In this document: positions 43,301 to 53,919 of the stretch, one piece after another
Layout: each line of letters begins with the position of its first letter
How positions within the stretch are numbered: position 1 is the first letter of the stretch
Source of the DNA: Chondrosia reniformis
Lineage: Eukaryota > Porifera > Demospongiae > Chondrillida > Chondrillidae
Assembly (NCBI GenBank): GCA_947172415.1
Contig: OX359189.1
Location: 8,880,501-8,944,500, forward strand
DNA length: 64,000 nucleotides
Direction of reading: 5' to 3'
The notes under the pieces: model-generated
Seen by the model: the letters and a program-made list of their open reading frames with translations, nothing else
What the model was told of the DNA's origin: nothing
Database searches by the model: none
Translations under genes and position numbers: made by a program

Positions 43301-45095
43301 GAGTTTAGAAAACTCGTGGGGCGCTTGGCGCCCCCTCAAAACTAAAACTACTTGCTGGTTCTTAGATATCCGGTTAACCGATTCCGGTCGTTGCTTGATT
43401 GCCGTCAATTTCAAGACTATATCTTGCAAAAAACGTTTTTGCGCAAGCTTTACGTTAGTAAGGTTGGTTTTAAAATCCTTTTCAATGTTCTACGCTAAGG
43501 AAGAGAAAGCTAATTTTAAGCTAGAAAACGAAAGCCAACCGAACGTCCGCCATTTTTTGACAGATATTATAAACAAGGTTACGAACAGGAAGCCATACGT
43601 TAACATATTTTCTGAAAACAATATAGGGTCCATTAGACTAATTCTAGATCTAACTACATATGTATGGAAACTATGTGTATATTTGCCATGTGTGTGGTAG
43701 ATAAGTTTAGGTCTTCATCAGCAAGATGCATTGCTGATGAAGACCTACGGGTCAAAACATTCAATCTAGCTCAATTTTGTTGCAGATAGCTCCAATAAAC
43801 TTATCTACCATAATGAACGTAACTAAAATTATCCCCTAACGTAAATATGTATATATTCTATACATATCAACTTGCAAATATAAACCTGTATAATTATATG
43901 AATATGTAAACATGTGTATTAACTTGCAAATATATGAATATAAACATACCAATCACTGCTACCTCCTTACTGAAAATTTCCCTAGAATTCATGTCCAAGT
44001 AGGAACATCTATAAATCTGTGATGGTAATAGACAACTTGTTTGGATTTCTAGCCTATTATACTGGCTGGATGAAGTAATAGGTAAATAATTTTCTCCATT
44101 TTTTTCCCATGCAATATCGGTTGAAGTATTTGTCATGCAGATTAAAACTATTGAATCCATACAACAAGGAGTAGTTCCATTTGCAATTGTTAAATGAGCA
44201 TATCCAGTTTGCCCTATACAAGCGGAAGAATAATGCTATCAATAAAATTAATCAATATATAGTTGATATCCTATATATGAAAAATCTAAGATACCATTTT
44301 CCTACATGCTATATGCCTATTCTGTAAAAAGAGCCTATAGGGGAACTAAACCTAAAGAGAGCTTTAGATGAAGATACAGTAGTCTTTTCTTCCTTCTTTT
44401 CCCTTCTTTCATCTTCTTCTCCACTGGGTCAGACAGCCGTTTCTGGGAATTCCACCCTTCATCAGTGATCCTGGGAGTCTTTGTCTTTTTCTTTATCTTG
44501 ATCTTCTGTGAATCCTTGGCATTACATATTAAAAACTTGCTAAAATTAGCCATTTCAGCTTGAGTCTCAAAATTTACACATCTGTTATTTGATAAGCTGG
44601 TCACTAATGCAGCCACATAAAAGATTAAATAAATCCCAAAGATGAACGGATTATGTTAACCAGTTTACTTAGCTAATATGATTTATAAAGAGATCGTAAG
44701 AGATTTAAACTGATTCATAAATGTAAATTAGAGACCAGTTAGTACTTAATTGCCACAGCAAACACAGCCTAAACAACCAACCAAGGTAGGTTCGCGTCTG
44801 GCAATTTGGTACCTTGAGCCCCCCGTCAGAGACAGTAGAGTTCTTAAAAGACCAAGGTGCCAAGGTTACGCATTATCAGTGGTGCTATGTGGTCTGCAGA
44901 ATGAAATATTGCCACCTAAAAACTATATGACACAAAGTTCACAAATAAGCAGTTTCGCTGATAAATTTTTAACCTAAAAACGAATAAACTGTAGTTTGAG
45001 GGATACTTATAGAACTCAATGATTAATAAAATAACAGATTCACCTTTCAAAACGTTCACATAATTGAAAATCAAAACCAGAAAAAAACCTCTCAT
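40310..45095 (-). CDS. R5: Ig-FN3-Ig-FN3 transmembrane receptor
   Basis: Exons 45095-45044 (signal peptide MRGFFLVLIFNYVNVL), 44213-43950 (Ig: VLICMTN, IAWEKNG, YRCSYL), 43206-42904 (FN3: LVPSTTYQVNITA), 42328-42002 (Ig2: QLTCHHHD, VVWMKDGE, NYSCAVVY), 41672-41370 (FN3), 41153-41011 (transmembrane, Ala/Ile/Val-rich, then KCRKRD) and probably 40360-40310 close in frame at 480 residues. The last join is phase 0, unlike the rest. The same last exon read in another frame would give a longer tail ending at 40240 (GLIKRGSNKSTDDGGD), so the tail is uncertain. Ig2 and the second FN3 are almost identical to R1 and R3. The first intron holds an inverted Penelope 3' fragment, other introns foldback elements. 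Confidence 0.83.
41768..41952. mobile_element. MITE-like foldback with about 50-bp inverted arms
   Basis: ACCTCAAAATTCACTCCAAT at 41777 and its imperfect complement ending near 41940 enclose about 80 bp. Each arm includes TGACGAAGCCTGAGAAGGGT GAAAC (or the variant CTGACGAATTAAGCCCGAGA AGGGTAAAA), similar to a hammerhead core. It lies in an R5 intron. Confidence 0.75.
43288..43352. repeat. Foldback element, second copy (AGTTCGAGTTT family)
   Basis: AAGTATTTCGAGTTTAGAAA and a complementary AACTAAAACTACTTG flank the hairpin GGGGCGCTTGGCGCCCC. Related to the copy at 21672-21731. Confidence 0.7.
43695..43812. mobile_element. Small foldback with hammerhead-like core
   Basis: GGTAGATAAGTTTA at 43696 and TAAACTTATCTACC at 43798 form terminal inverted arms. 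Inside, AGGTCTTCATCAGCA and TGCTGATGAAGACCT form a perfect 15-bp hairpin, and CTGATGAAGACCTACGGGTC AAAAC reads like a hammerhead core with one substitution. It lies in the intron between the first Ig and first FN3 exons of R5. Confidence 0.7.
44278..44518 (-). mobile_element. Inverted 3' fragment of the Penelope-like element
   Basis: About 240 bp are the near-identical reverse complement of 38570-38790, the 3' end of the element at 37.3-38.8 kb. It lies in the first intron of R5. High identity indicates recent retroposition of the same subfamily. Confidence 0.9.
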
Positions 45096-45174
45096 TTTCT
45101 ACTTGGCTAGCTATTCCTGGCCGTATACCGGTCGTATGGCAAGCGAAATGGTTCAAAAAGTTACTTACCTCCGC

Positions 45175-45275
45175 CTAGACGTACGTGGTAACATTTAAGA
45201 CGTACGTGAATGCGTTTAGACGTACGTGCGAACCCATTGAAACGTACGTGTTATCGCATTGAAACGTATGTCTCA
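45175..45275. promoter_or_regulatory. Tandem ACGTACGTG sites upstream of R5
   Basis: TACGTG occurs at 45182, 45203, 45223 and 45245, with a weaker ACGTATG near 45264, spaced 20-22 bp, about two helical turns. The cluster begins about 85 bp upstream of the R5 start codon, followed by a CpG-rich stretch to 45400. ACGTG is the core of bHLH/PAS-type sites. Function is inferred from position and spacing only. Confidence 0.5.
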
Positions 45276-47547
45276 GTCGCGTTTGCGGTTTGCGTTTTTG
45301 GTGGGTTGTAGCAAACATTCCCGCGTCCGGGCGTCCCGGGTTTTCCTATGTTCATGCATCGAGCACCGTGGATCTCGCGGGCGCTGTAACATAGGGTGAG
45401 ACAGAAAATAGCGATGGATGTTGAAGAGTTGCATGCTTAGATGTACGAACTGTTAATCGCTTCTTAGTATTTAGAAGCTGTATCAGCATGAGATACAGTC
45501 TAGTTTGCCTAAGTGCAAACTTTAGGAAATCCCTATCCTTGCTAAAGGTATAAAAATAATTTTATATAGCTAGCAAAAGGGACAATTAAAATACATAAAG
45601 TGTACATATAAACTAATGAAATAATATTGATCATCGGTAGTAGCTATATACCCCCATATAAATAAGTAGCTCTACCTTAGCTATGTAATTTATATGCAAT
45701 GAAAAATTTAGGGATATAACGTATAACCCTGTAGGAATATTAATTGGTACCTATAAGGAAACAGCCAGTATATATATATATATACATATCATTTCATGTC
45801 TTAGAGGTTCAGTTGAGATTACAATTTTTATTCATTTAAAATAATATGAAATTATAGATTGGTCTTATAAACTGTATGTACTTTAGGTTTAGTATATTAT
45901 AATGCATACCTCCTAAAGAGTGGATTGCAATTGATATTAATCATTTGATCCTACATGAACCCTCCTTATTATAGATCAGGATGTGGAAGTCGAAGGTGAA
46001 TTAGTCCCTTAATTAACATGCATGTATTGCAGAAAAAGAGCTTTATATGGACAGTCAGTATGTATGTATGTAGAGTGGAACCTGAGTAAGCGGTCACCTT
46101 ATTAAAGCGGTCACCTCCCTTTTCCGGTCGCCGTCGTGTATTGTCATAATTAAAGGAACACATGCCAGAAGGCCACTAAGCCATGCAACCTGCACGGGCC
46201 ATGCATAAGTCACAAATATTACAGAATACATGCAGAGTACGTAGTTGCAGTAAATATATTATATCAGTAGAAGCTATACCACATTATTAACATATTTGGT
46301 TGAGTTGTAATAGTTCTCCAATTAAGTCTTCAATGTCAGGTTGGGCTTTCATGTTTGCAGTGTTAGCATGTTATTTATATATACAAGCATTAAAAATGAA
46401 GTTAGAAGTATAGGGATGACCAGTGTTGCATTTTGCTTTGCTTTTATATATACATTCATTGATCATTGTATGCATGGACACTCTAATAATATTATACAGT
46501 CATGGCAAGTTACAATATACTAACTTATAATTAAAGGTAATCTCTAATATTAATAATTCAAATACAAATTACAAGGCTATGAACAGGAAGCTAATATGCT
46601 AACATAAGAAATTTCTGAAAACAATATAGCCATATATAGGTGCCCCAAAAAGTATATATTGAAACAAGACAGACATCTTGAGAGATCGATACAGTTGTAC
46701 AGAAAGTGGTAGACTAAAATTTATTATCCATATATACAGTACAAGTTACAATATACTAAGGTAATCTAATCTAATATAATATAATATAATATAATGTAAT
46801 TAAATAATTCATATGGCTCCAAGAAAGGACCTAGAAACAAAATGGGCACATCATCATAAAGTTTAGGATATAAAACTCATTTTAAATTGAAGGGATTTTT
46901 TATTTAGGTCTCGGTTTGGTAGAAAACGGAGGACAAAGTCTGCATATAAAATGCCATAGGACTATAGAAAACCTATATGAAATTTATATTGAAACCAAGT
47001 GTTATATTAATAAAAATTATCAATGGGTCAGATCACTGTGAAACCGACATATATCATGGTACATGTGTATGACAAACGTCTGGCGAAGTTTTGCTTAATT
47101 AAAATTGCAAAACAATCAAGATATAATGAAGAATGCAAGTTTACGATTGCGCAATCTGGTGATGTATTATGATGTTTCCCTAGTGCGTCACCAGCACCTC
47201 GTATGTCGCTCGGTACATATTTAATGAATTATCATGTGACGTTGGGAAAACGTCAGGGCTCGTTGCAAAAGAAGATCATCCTTTCGAGAACGGCTATGAC
47301 AAGTCGACGCTCTCCTACGAGAAGGAGCTACGGAATAAACGAGTTGTAGCGAAGGTTAGATAAAGCGTATTTGTGTACGTTTCCGTTAAGTTTGAGGCAG
47401 AATTGTCCCTATATTGATGCAAAAGAAATTCGTTTAGTCGACCTTAATAAAACTTAGGTAATTGAAGCTCTGTCTTCTCTTCTTACGCTTTTTGTTCATA
47501 TTTTACTTGTCCATGTGTAGGAATTAGGAGTGTTTGTTGCGATCATT
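45276..47547. other. Intergenic, no gene seen
   Basis: A CpG-rich stretch continues to about 45400. The rest is AT-rich, with a small repeat GCGGTCACCTTATTAAAGCG GTCACC at 46090 and TATAATATAATATAAT runs near 46770. No exon is supported. Confidence 0.5.
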
Positions 47548-47701
47548 ATAAGAATAAAGCCTTGTTGAGCTTCAGGAACAAGAATTTACTAATTTCCTAC
47601 TTGATATTCCCATTCCTGTATTACTGATGAAGACTTCCAGGTTGAAACGTCCAGAATTAGTAAATTTATGTTACTGATGTTCAACAAGGCTTTATTCTTA
47701 T
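47548..47701. mobile_element. Foldback with hammerhead-like core
   Basis: ATAAGAATAAAGCCTTGTTG and its perfect complement near 47680-47701 are terminal arms; AATTTACTAAT and ATTAGTAAATT are inner arms. Between the inner arms is CTGATGAAGACTTCCAGGTT GAAACGTC, resembling the hammerhead signature CUGANGA...GAAAC. Same layout as 43695-43812. Confidence 0.75.
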
Positions 47702-47842
47702 CCATGTGTGTACGTTTTCCATGTGTACAGTAGAATCTCATAACGAAATTGCTCATAGTCAATGTCTTAAGTATTAGTGAGGCTAATTACACTCAAGTAC
47801 ACTACACAGTGAAAGTTACTGGCAATATTAAAATTACAATCA

Positions 47843-48826
47843 AGTACTACACAGTACAAGTTACAAATTTATGAGGGCCAAGTGACTGTACAATATTAAA
47901 ATTACAATCAAGTACTAGCTACACATGCAGTGCAAGTTACAAATTTAAAGAGATCCAAGTGACCCCGAGGATAATCAGTATTTTAAACAGTACAAGACTT
48001 TAGTCATGCACACTAGTACTGTCGCAGGCTTTGAAATCCTCAACTACTGCATAGAGAGTAGTAGTTGATACAGATCATCCAATTGCAAGGTAGAACACAT
48101 GGCCTACCAATTACCTTTTCACACCTTAGTATAGACTGAAGATGATGCATCTGCATGCCATATATCAACAAAGGTTCCAGTATTAAAGGGGTCTCAGCTA
48201 ATAACCACAGCAGATTTGATTTTCCTTGTGAGGGAGCTAAGAACACCGACGGTTGGTTGCATGCATTCGCATAATCAACAGGGTTAGAGACCATTTTGTA
48301 ACTTGTACACAAGGGACATAAAAGGCCAAGGCCTTTATAAACGTATGTGATGTTCCTTGTGTACAAGTTACAAAATGGTCTCTAACCCTGTTGATTATGC
48401 GAATGCATGCAACCAACCGTCGGTGTTCTTAGCTCCCTCACAAGGAAAATCAAATCTGCTGTGGTTATTAGCTGAGACCCCTTTAATACTGGAACCTTTG
48501 TTGATATATGGCATGCAGATGCATCATCTTCAGTCTATACTAAGGTGTGAAAAGGTAATTGGTAGGCCATGTGTTCTACCTTGCAATTGGATGATCTGTA
48601 TCAACTACTACTCTCTATGCAGTAGTTGAGGATTTCAAAGCCTGCGACAGTACTAGTGTGCATGACTAAAGTCTTGTACTGTTTAAAATACTGATTATCC
48701 TCGGGGTCACTTGGATCTCTTTAAATTTGTAACTTGCACTGCATGTGTAGCTAGTACTTGATTGTAATTTTAATATTGTACAGTCACTTGGCCCTCATAA
48801 ATTTGTAACTTGTACTGTGTAGTACT
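47843..48826. repeat. 984-bp palindrome, 472-bp arms
   Basis: The left arm 47843-48314 and right arm 48355-48826 are inverted copies without net length difference, separated by a 40-bp spacer; every stretch compared was identical. The arms themselves contain direct repeats (AATATTAAAATTACAATCAA GTACTA at 47825 and 47908). Identical open frames of 90 codons occur on both strands and are mirror images, not evidence of a gene. It is either a recent inverted duplication or an assembly foldback. Confidence 0.9.
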
Positions 48827-49176
48827 ATATATATATATATATATGTATATGAATTTACTTCTGCATGTGTTTGGATGCACCATATGGATAATATATATAG
48901 CAGGGATGATGCACTCAAGTCTATTGCCCTCTAGATCTCCAGTTTAGATTTATTCATAATTCGTTCAGACATGCAAGTCAGTTGTTTTGTAGAGCTAGAT
49001 TTATGACTCTAATCTCATATATATAGGAGGAATATGTATCATGCAACAAAGTCTGTCAATCACTTATACATATATATTCATGTATATAGAACATATATAC
49101 GTATATAATTATGATATATTAGAATATATTGTACAACGTTAACCCTTACATGATTGCAATTGAAAATTAAGTTAAT

Positions 49177-51741
49177 TCAAGTATCATTGTGTACCTTAAA
49201 TGGACGTGTTAGTTGTTCTAGTGGTACATACGATGGATTATTGCTTAATGGTGGAATATCACTTAGAGTTTCTGTTGGATCAACATAATCTTTGTTCAGT
49301 TTGCTTGGATCTAAAAATCATATATATAGGTGTATATATAAAAATAATTATAATTTTGGTTTCTATAGTGCAGCCCTATAATGCAACCCTTTAATTATAT
49401 TGAAGCATGTTTATGCAGTTGTACCTCCAGATCTGGTGTTGAATTTTCTTTTGCACAAGCATGAAATTACAAGGGTTGTCAACAAAATGGATACCACTAT
49501 ACAAATGATTAAAGCCAATGCTGTTATTGCAAAAGCTATCCAAGGAACCCCTATATTTGTGAATATATAGACAATAATTTATATATATATAAAAATATAA
49601 ATTGATGTTTGACCTTCACTTTAAAACAAAACATTTATTGAAATCAGAGACATTTTGGGTCATATGACCCTTCAAAGAGAGATATAATTATTAATATATA
49701 TATCAACATTTTGACTTTATTGCATTATATAATATGTCCTGGTATACATATACTTTGCCTGCTAATAATTTTAAATATACCAAAATCTGAATTATAAGTT
49801 TTGAATGAAAAACTATTGCCTTCCACACTCCTAATATTTGGATCCTTTTTACAATAAACTCCAACTCCAATCTCATAAGATGTACCAGGAGTAAGATCTT
49901 CAATAGTGTAGGATGTTTCAGTAGTGGTTATATTCCTCAAACTAGATCCATCTCCACTCTGTTGCCATGTTACCTCATACATGAAGGTACAGTTCTCAAA
50001 ACAGTCATCACTGTGGGACCAGGTCAAAAGAAGTCTCACATTTGATAAAAAGTTAAAATGGTTCAAATGTGGAGAAAGTAATATTCCAAAATCTGTGAAA
50101 TAAATTAACAAATTAAATATATATATATATATATATAATTTTAAAACTGTGAAAGACATTATATATGTACAGGAATATAAATCTGTCAAACCTTTTAATC
50201 CAGTCCTTTTTAACTCATAATAATCAGACACATATAGAGTTTCAGGATTGCTCTCTTCTGTCTCTCCATCAGCATATGTAACAATACAACATAAATTGAT
50301 CATGGTCCTACCATTAGTAGACAACTTGCTAGCAATAAACGTGAAATATGATGCCAATGAATTTTGACTTAAAAGAGTTAGGGCATCATCAGCTGAAGGA
50401 GTACTTGGTTCTACCTGTGGCTCATGACAAAGAAGAGCCATAACTGGGTTAATTGAAAAAATTGATTCATTTAAGACTTTTGCATTTAAATCATGATGTT
50501 CACATTTCAGTGTTGCTGCGCGATCAAAACAAACAGTATCCAGGTCAGAAAGAAGTACAATATTATCTAAATAAAGATAGAATATACATAGTCATGAATG
50601 AATTTTAACTTTTTATGCTATTTTACACAGCATACCTAATGTTGAAATTGTTATTTTTAGTTCTTCACTGTAGATGCTGAGATTCTGTTCTGAAACTGCT
50701 AAAATAGTGATTGTATAGGTCTTATTAGGTTGTACATTTTCAATAGTATAGTTGGCTGTTTGTTGTTTAATAACAATAGATGAACAGCCCTTTTCTGTTT
50801 TATCTTCTGAATACCATGACATATTGAAAAAGAAGACGTGCTCTTCAAAACATGTATTATAGTGCTTCCAAGAAATTGGAATAGAAAAACTTCTGTTTTT
50901 AATCTCTTGTTGTATTGGTCTTAAAGGTATCCCTATATATATAGACCGACAAGAGCTTAAATCTAAAAGCAAGTATATATATGTATGTCTAGATCTCATA
51001 GATTTTTTAACCTTATATATATATGCAATTGTATTGTGCATGTATATGCCATCATGATGATAATTTTACGTCAAGAAGTATAAATTAATTTGTTTCCAAA
51101 ATTTAGCATTTAATATATAGGCAAAACCAATAGAGCTTTGGATGAGGATGCAGTTTCCTATTTTAGTCTGTATAGAATTCCTTAACATTTCTATGGATTG
51201 ATAATAATGTAACCATTTACTTACGTAATGGTTCCACAATAAAAATGTTACTTTTCTCATATGTCATCATTATTCTATTATATAGTAAACATGTATAATT
51301 TACTCCCTTTTCTGCAAAGAGCTCAGAGGTGATGTTAACATACAAAATAGTCAATACAGGGTTGATGTAAGTTCTTGTTTTATGTAATTCTTTAGCTGGA
51401 ATATTCAGCCCATTTGCCTTCCAATAAACCACGGGTATGTAGTCATTATTTTCCAAGCTAGGATGGCTACATCTAAGTTGGATTTGTTGTCCAAAGCAAA
51501 AAGGCTGCAAGTTTTCTTGAGTGAGAATAATTCTTCCATTTACCAACTGAAAGACTATTATAAAATGTAGTAGAAATATACACTCTTAGTTATTTAAAGA
51601 TGTATTTGCTTCTGGTATATAATAATTCTAATCATGTAACTTATTAGCTAGATAGAAATTCATAAAATACATTTAATGAAGCAAACCTGATAAAGTGGTT
51701 CCTAACTTTAACAATATTTCACAGCATATGAACAGCTTCAT
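49177..51741 (-). CDS. R6: Ig-FN3-Ig-FN3 transmembrane receptor with NPSYVPL tail
   Basis: Exons 51741-51687 (signal peptide), 51554-51225 (Ig: IQLRCSHP, VVYWKANG, NYTCLLY), 50932-50636 (FN3: VQPNKTYTITILA), 50566-50192 (Ig: ATLKCEHHD, INLCCIVTYADG), 50092-49781 (FN3: LTWSHSDDCFENC, LTPGTSYEIG), 49550-49425 (transmembrane, WIAFAITALALIICIVVSIL) and 49310-49177 (tail) join in phase 1 and close at 542 residues. The tail has KDYVDP and NPSYVPL, the latter combining NPxY and YxxL. The second FN3 core is nearly identical to R1/R3/R5 while the other domains are divergent. Lies head-to-head with R7, 520 bp between start codons. Confidence 0.88.
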
Positions 51742-52261
51742 AGCTTCGAACACACAAGCTACATATATAGTGTATGCTATGCATTATAGGTTAATATATA
51801 TATATATTCTCTGTTGCTGGGGCAACAATGTAGTATATAAAATGGATGGCCCAAACATGGCCACCCTATTCTATGTATTATCGCGATGATGTAGTGAGAG
51901 ATCAATAACGATATTTTGGTTTATTCACCAAGCAAACAGGCAAAAAGACAATCTTACTGCACCGCAGAGAAATGAAAGATGGGTTGGGAAAAATTAGCTA
52001 GACTTAGCTTGACACAATTTAATACGGTGCCGAAAAAATTGTTCTGTACTCCACCTGCGTGGGCAACCGGAAACAATTAACCTCGCTAATGTTGCATTCT
52101 TTTAACCACAATGTTTACTTATAACCCCCATACACAATTTTTTACTCCTCGCATTCATATCCCGATATACTGTATTTTGGTAATCCATTCGGTTTATTTT
52201 GCGATCTTGGACGTTTCTCTTCTATGAAGTAGCTTGCAATTTTAGAAGTATTGTATCATCG
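51742..52261. promoter_or_regulatory. Shared 520-bp region between divergent R6 and R7
   Basis: The start codons of R6 (minus, 51741) and R7 (plus, 52262) face away from each other across this region. It contains GATGGCCCAAACATGGCCAC, a YY1-like cluster, near 51843 and a CpG-containing stretch at 52020-52060. A bidirectional promoter is inferred from layout. Confidence 0.45.
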
Positions 52262-53919
52262 ATGGGGCGTATGCTGCTTTTCTGGCTGGTGTATACAAAA
52301 TCAATAATTTTGGCCACTACTATTAGTTTAGTAACTGATTTTGATACTGCAGTCACTCTTTGCTACGGACAATAAATACTATTCAAATGTTACCATCCAA
52401 ACCTCGAGGACGGTCAGTATTTTCCGGTTGTGCTGTGGAAGCAAAACGGAAATAGGATTGTACCTGAAAGTAATGTTTATTTTCGTCACCCTATGAACAG
52501 CACTTATACGGCTTTTATTGTCCGTTTGTTGCCTGGTCATGTTAATTCTAATTCTACATTTGAATGTGCAATTTTTAATCGTGACTCTCAGACTACGGAA
52601 GTTAGTAACAGCTACGTTGTCTATGTAACAAGTTAGTCGAGATTCGGTATGGCATGCATTAACTGTTCTTAAATGGATAAAATGTGTACTAATAATTCTT
52701 AACCATACATGCATATTGTAACTTGTAGATATGACTGCTCCATATCAGGTGAGAAATTACACAGCCAGTAGCAAATTTCATCTTACTTGGGAGCATAATC
52801 TACCAGAATGCTACAGTGGGAAGGTTTTCTTTAATATTTCTGCAAACATGTACAGTGAATCGTCAAAGGAAAATTTTGCAATGACTGAAGAAAATGCTAT
52901 CACTTTTGAAGGGTTGAATCCTGCAACTACTTATATGGTTGAAATTTTAGCATTCTTAGGTAACTATGAAGAAGTGAAGGCATCTCTTAGTTTAGTGTTT
53001 AGAACAGCAGGTATGCATGTATACACCTATAATAAAATATTACTCTTTATTCTATTATCACACTCACATTAGATGCCATAACTCTTAATGCCTCAAGTAA
53101 AGAGGTTTGCTTTGGTGAATCTATCAAGTTGGATTGCAATTTTCAATTTAATATACCTGTTGTGAATGTGACACTTACAGTTCTCTCATTGCAGAAAGAG
53201 TTACCACCTTTTTCACAGAACACCATCTCATTTTCCGAATCTAGACTAAGTGGTACTGTTGAGTTTAGTTTCAACATGACTGGTTCAACTGATGTAGCAG
53301 ACTATGGAAGCATGTATAATTTTTCATGTTCTGTATCTTTTGATGATAAAAATATGTTGAATCCAGCTGCAGAGAACAGTGAATTCACCACTATCAAGGC
53401 TCTAGGTATAGCACTCATAGTCACAAATGTATATAAAATACAAGACCATTATTCTTTTAAATAGAAATATTTCCTCCCACGGATTTGGAATATACTATTG
53501 GGATAAAAGAGTTATATTTAACATGGAGGCATATAACTGACTGCCCACCTAGCAACTGCAATTTTTCCTATGAAGTTACATGGCAAACACATATGGGTAT
53601 CATGATCAATGGAGGTCAAACTACATCTGTCACATTCTACAATTATAATTTGGATAAAATTAACTTTACAGAAATTCCTCTTACATTGTCAATTAAAGTA
53701 ATAGCTTTTTGTATGGAAAGACCTAATGTTAGAAGTGATGAAGATAATATTATGGTTCAGTTGCCTTCAGAAAGCAGTCAAGGTACATTAATTACAACAC
53801 ATTGTTATTTTATATATAATTGATTTGTCTATTTTTCCACAGGCAGTTTTGCTGTACAAAAGCTATTACTTGCAACAGCTATACTGTTACAGCAACTATT
53901 TTATTTAATTTGTCAATGA
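52262..53919 (+). pseudogene. R7: inverted Ig-FN3-Ig-FN3 receptor copy with early in-frame stop
   Basis: Exons 52262-52631, 52729-53010, 53073-53405, 53465-53782 and 53843-53919 join in phase 1. They encode signal plus Ig1 (KCYHPN, VLWKQNG, FECAIF), FN3 (FHLTWEHN, LNPATTYMVEILA), Ig2 (IKLDCNFQ, NFSCSVSF), FN3 (LYLTWRHI) and a short hydrophobic end (KLLLATAILLQQLFYLIC) with a stop. A TAA at 52373-52375, codon 38, interrupts Ig1 where R6 has Gln (CFGQQ versus CYGQ-stop). All splice sites and the remaining 420 codons are intact. It may be a young pseudogene, an allele, or a sequence error. Without the stop it would be membrane-anchored with essentially no cytoplasmic tail. Confidence 0.78.

Noticed and set aside
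48040..48629. Two identical 90-codon proteins on opposite strands
   Set aside because: They are the same sequence in the two arms of a palindrome, with no splice sites, start context or recognisable domain.
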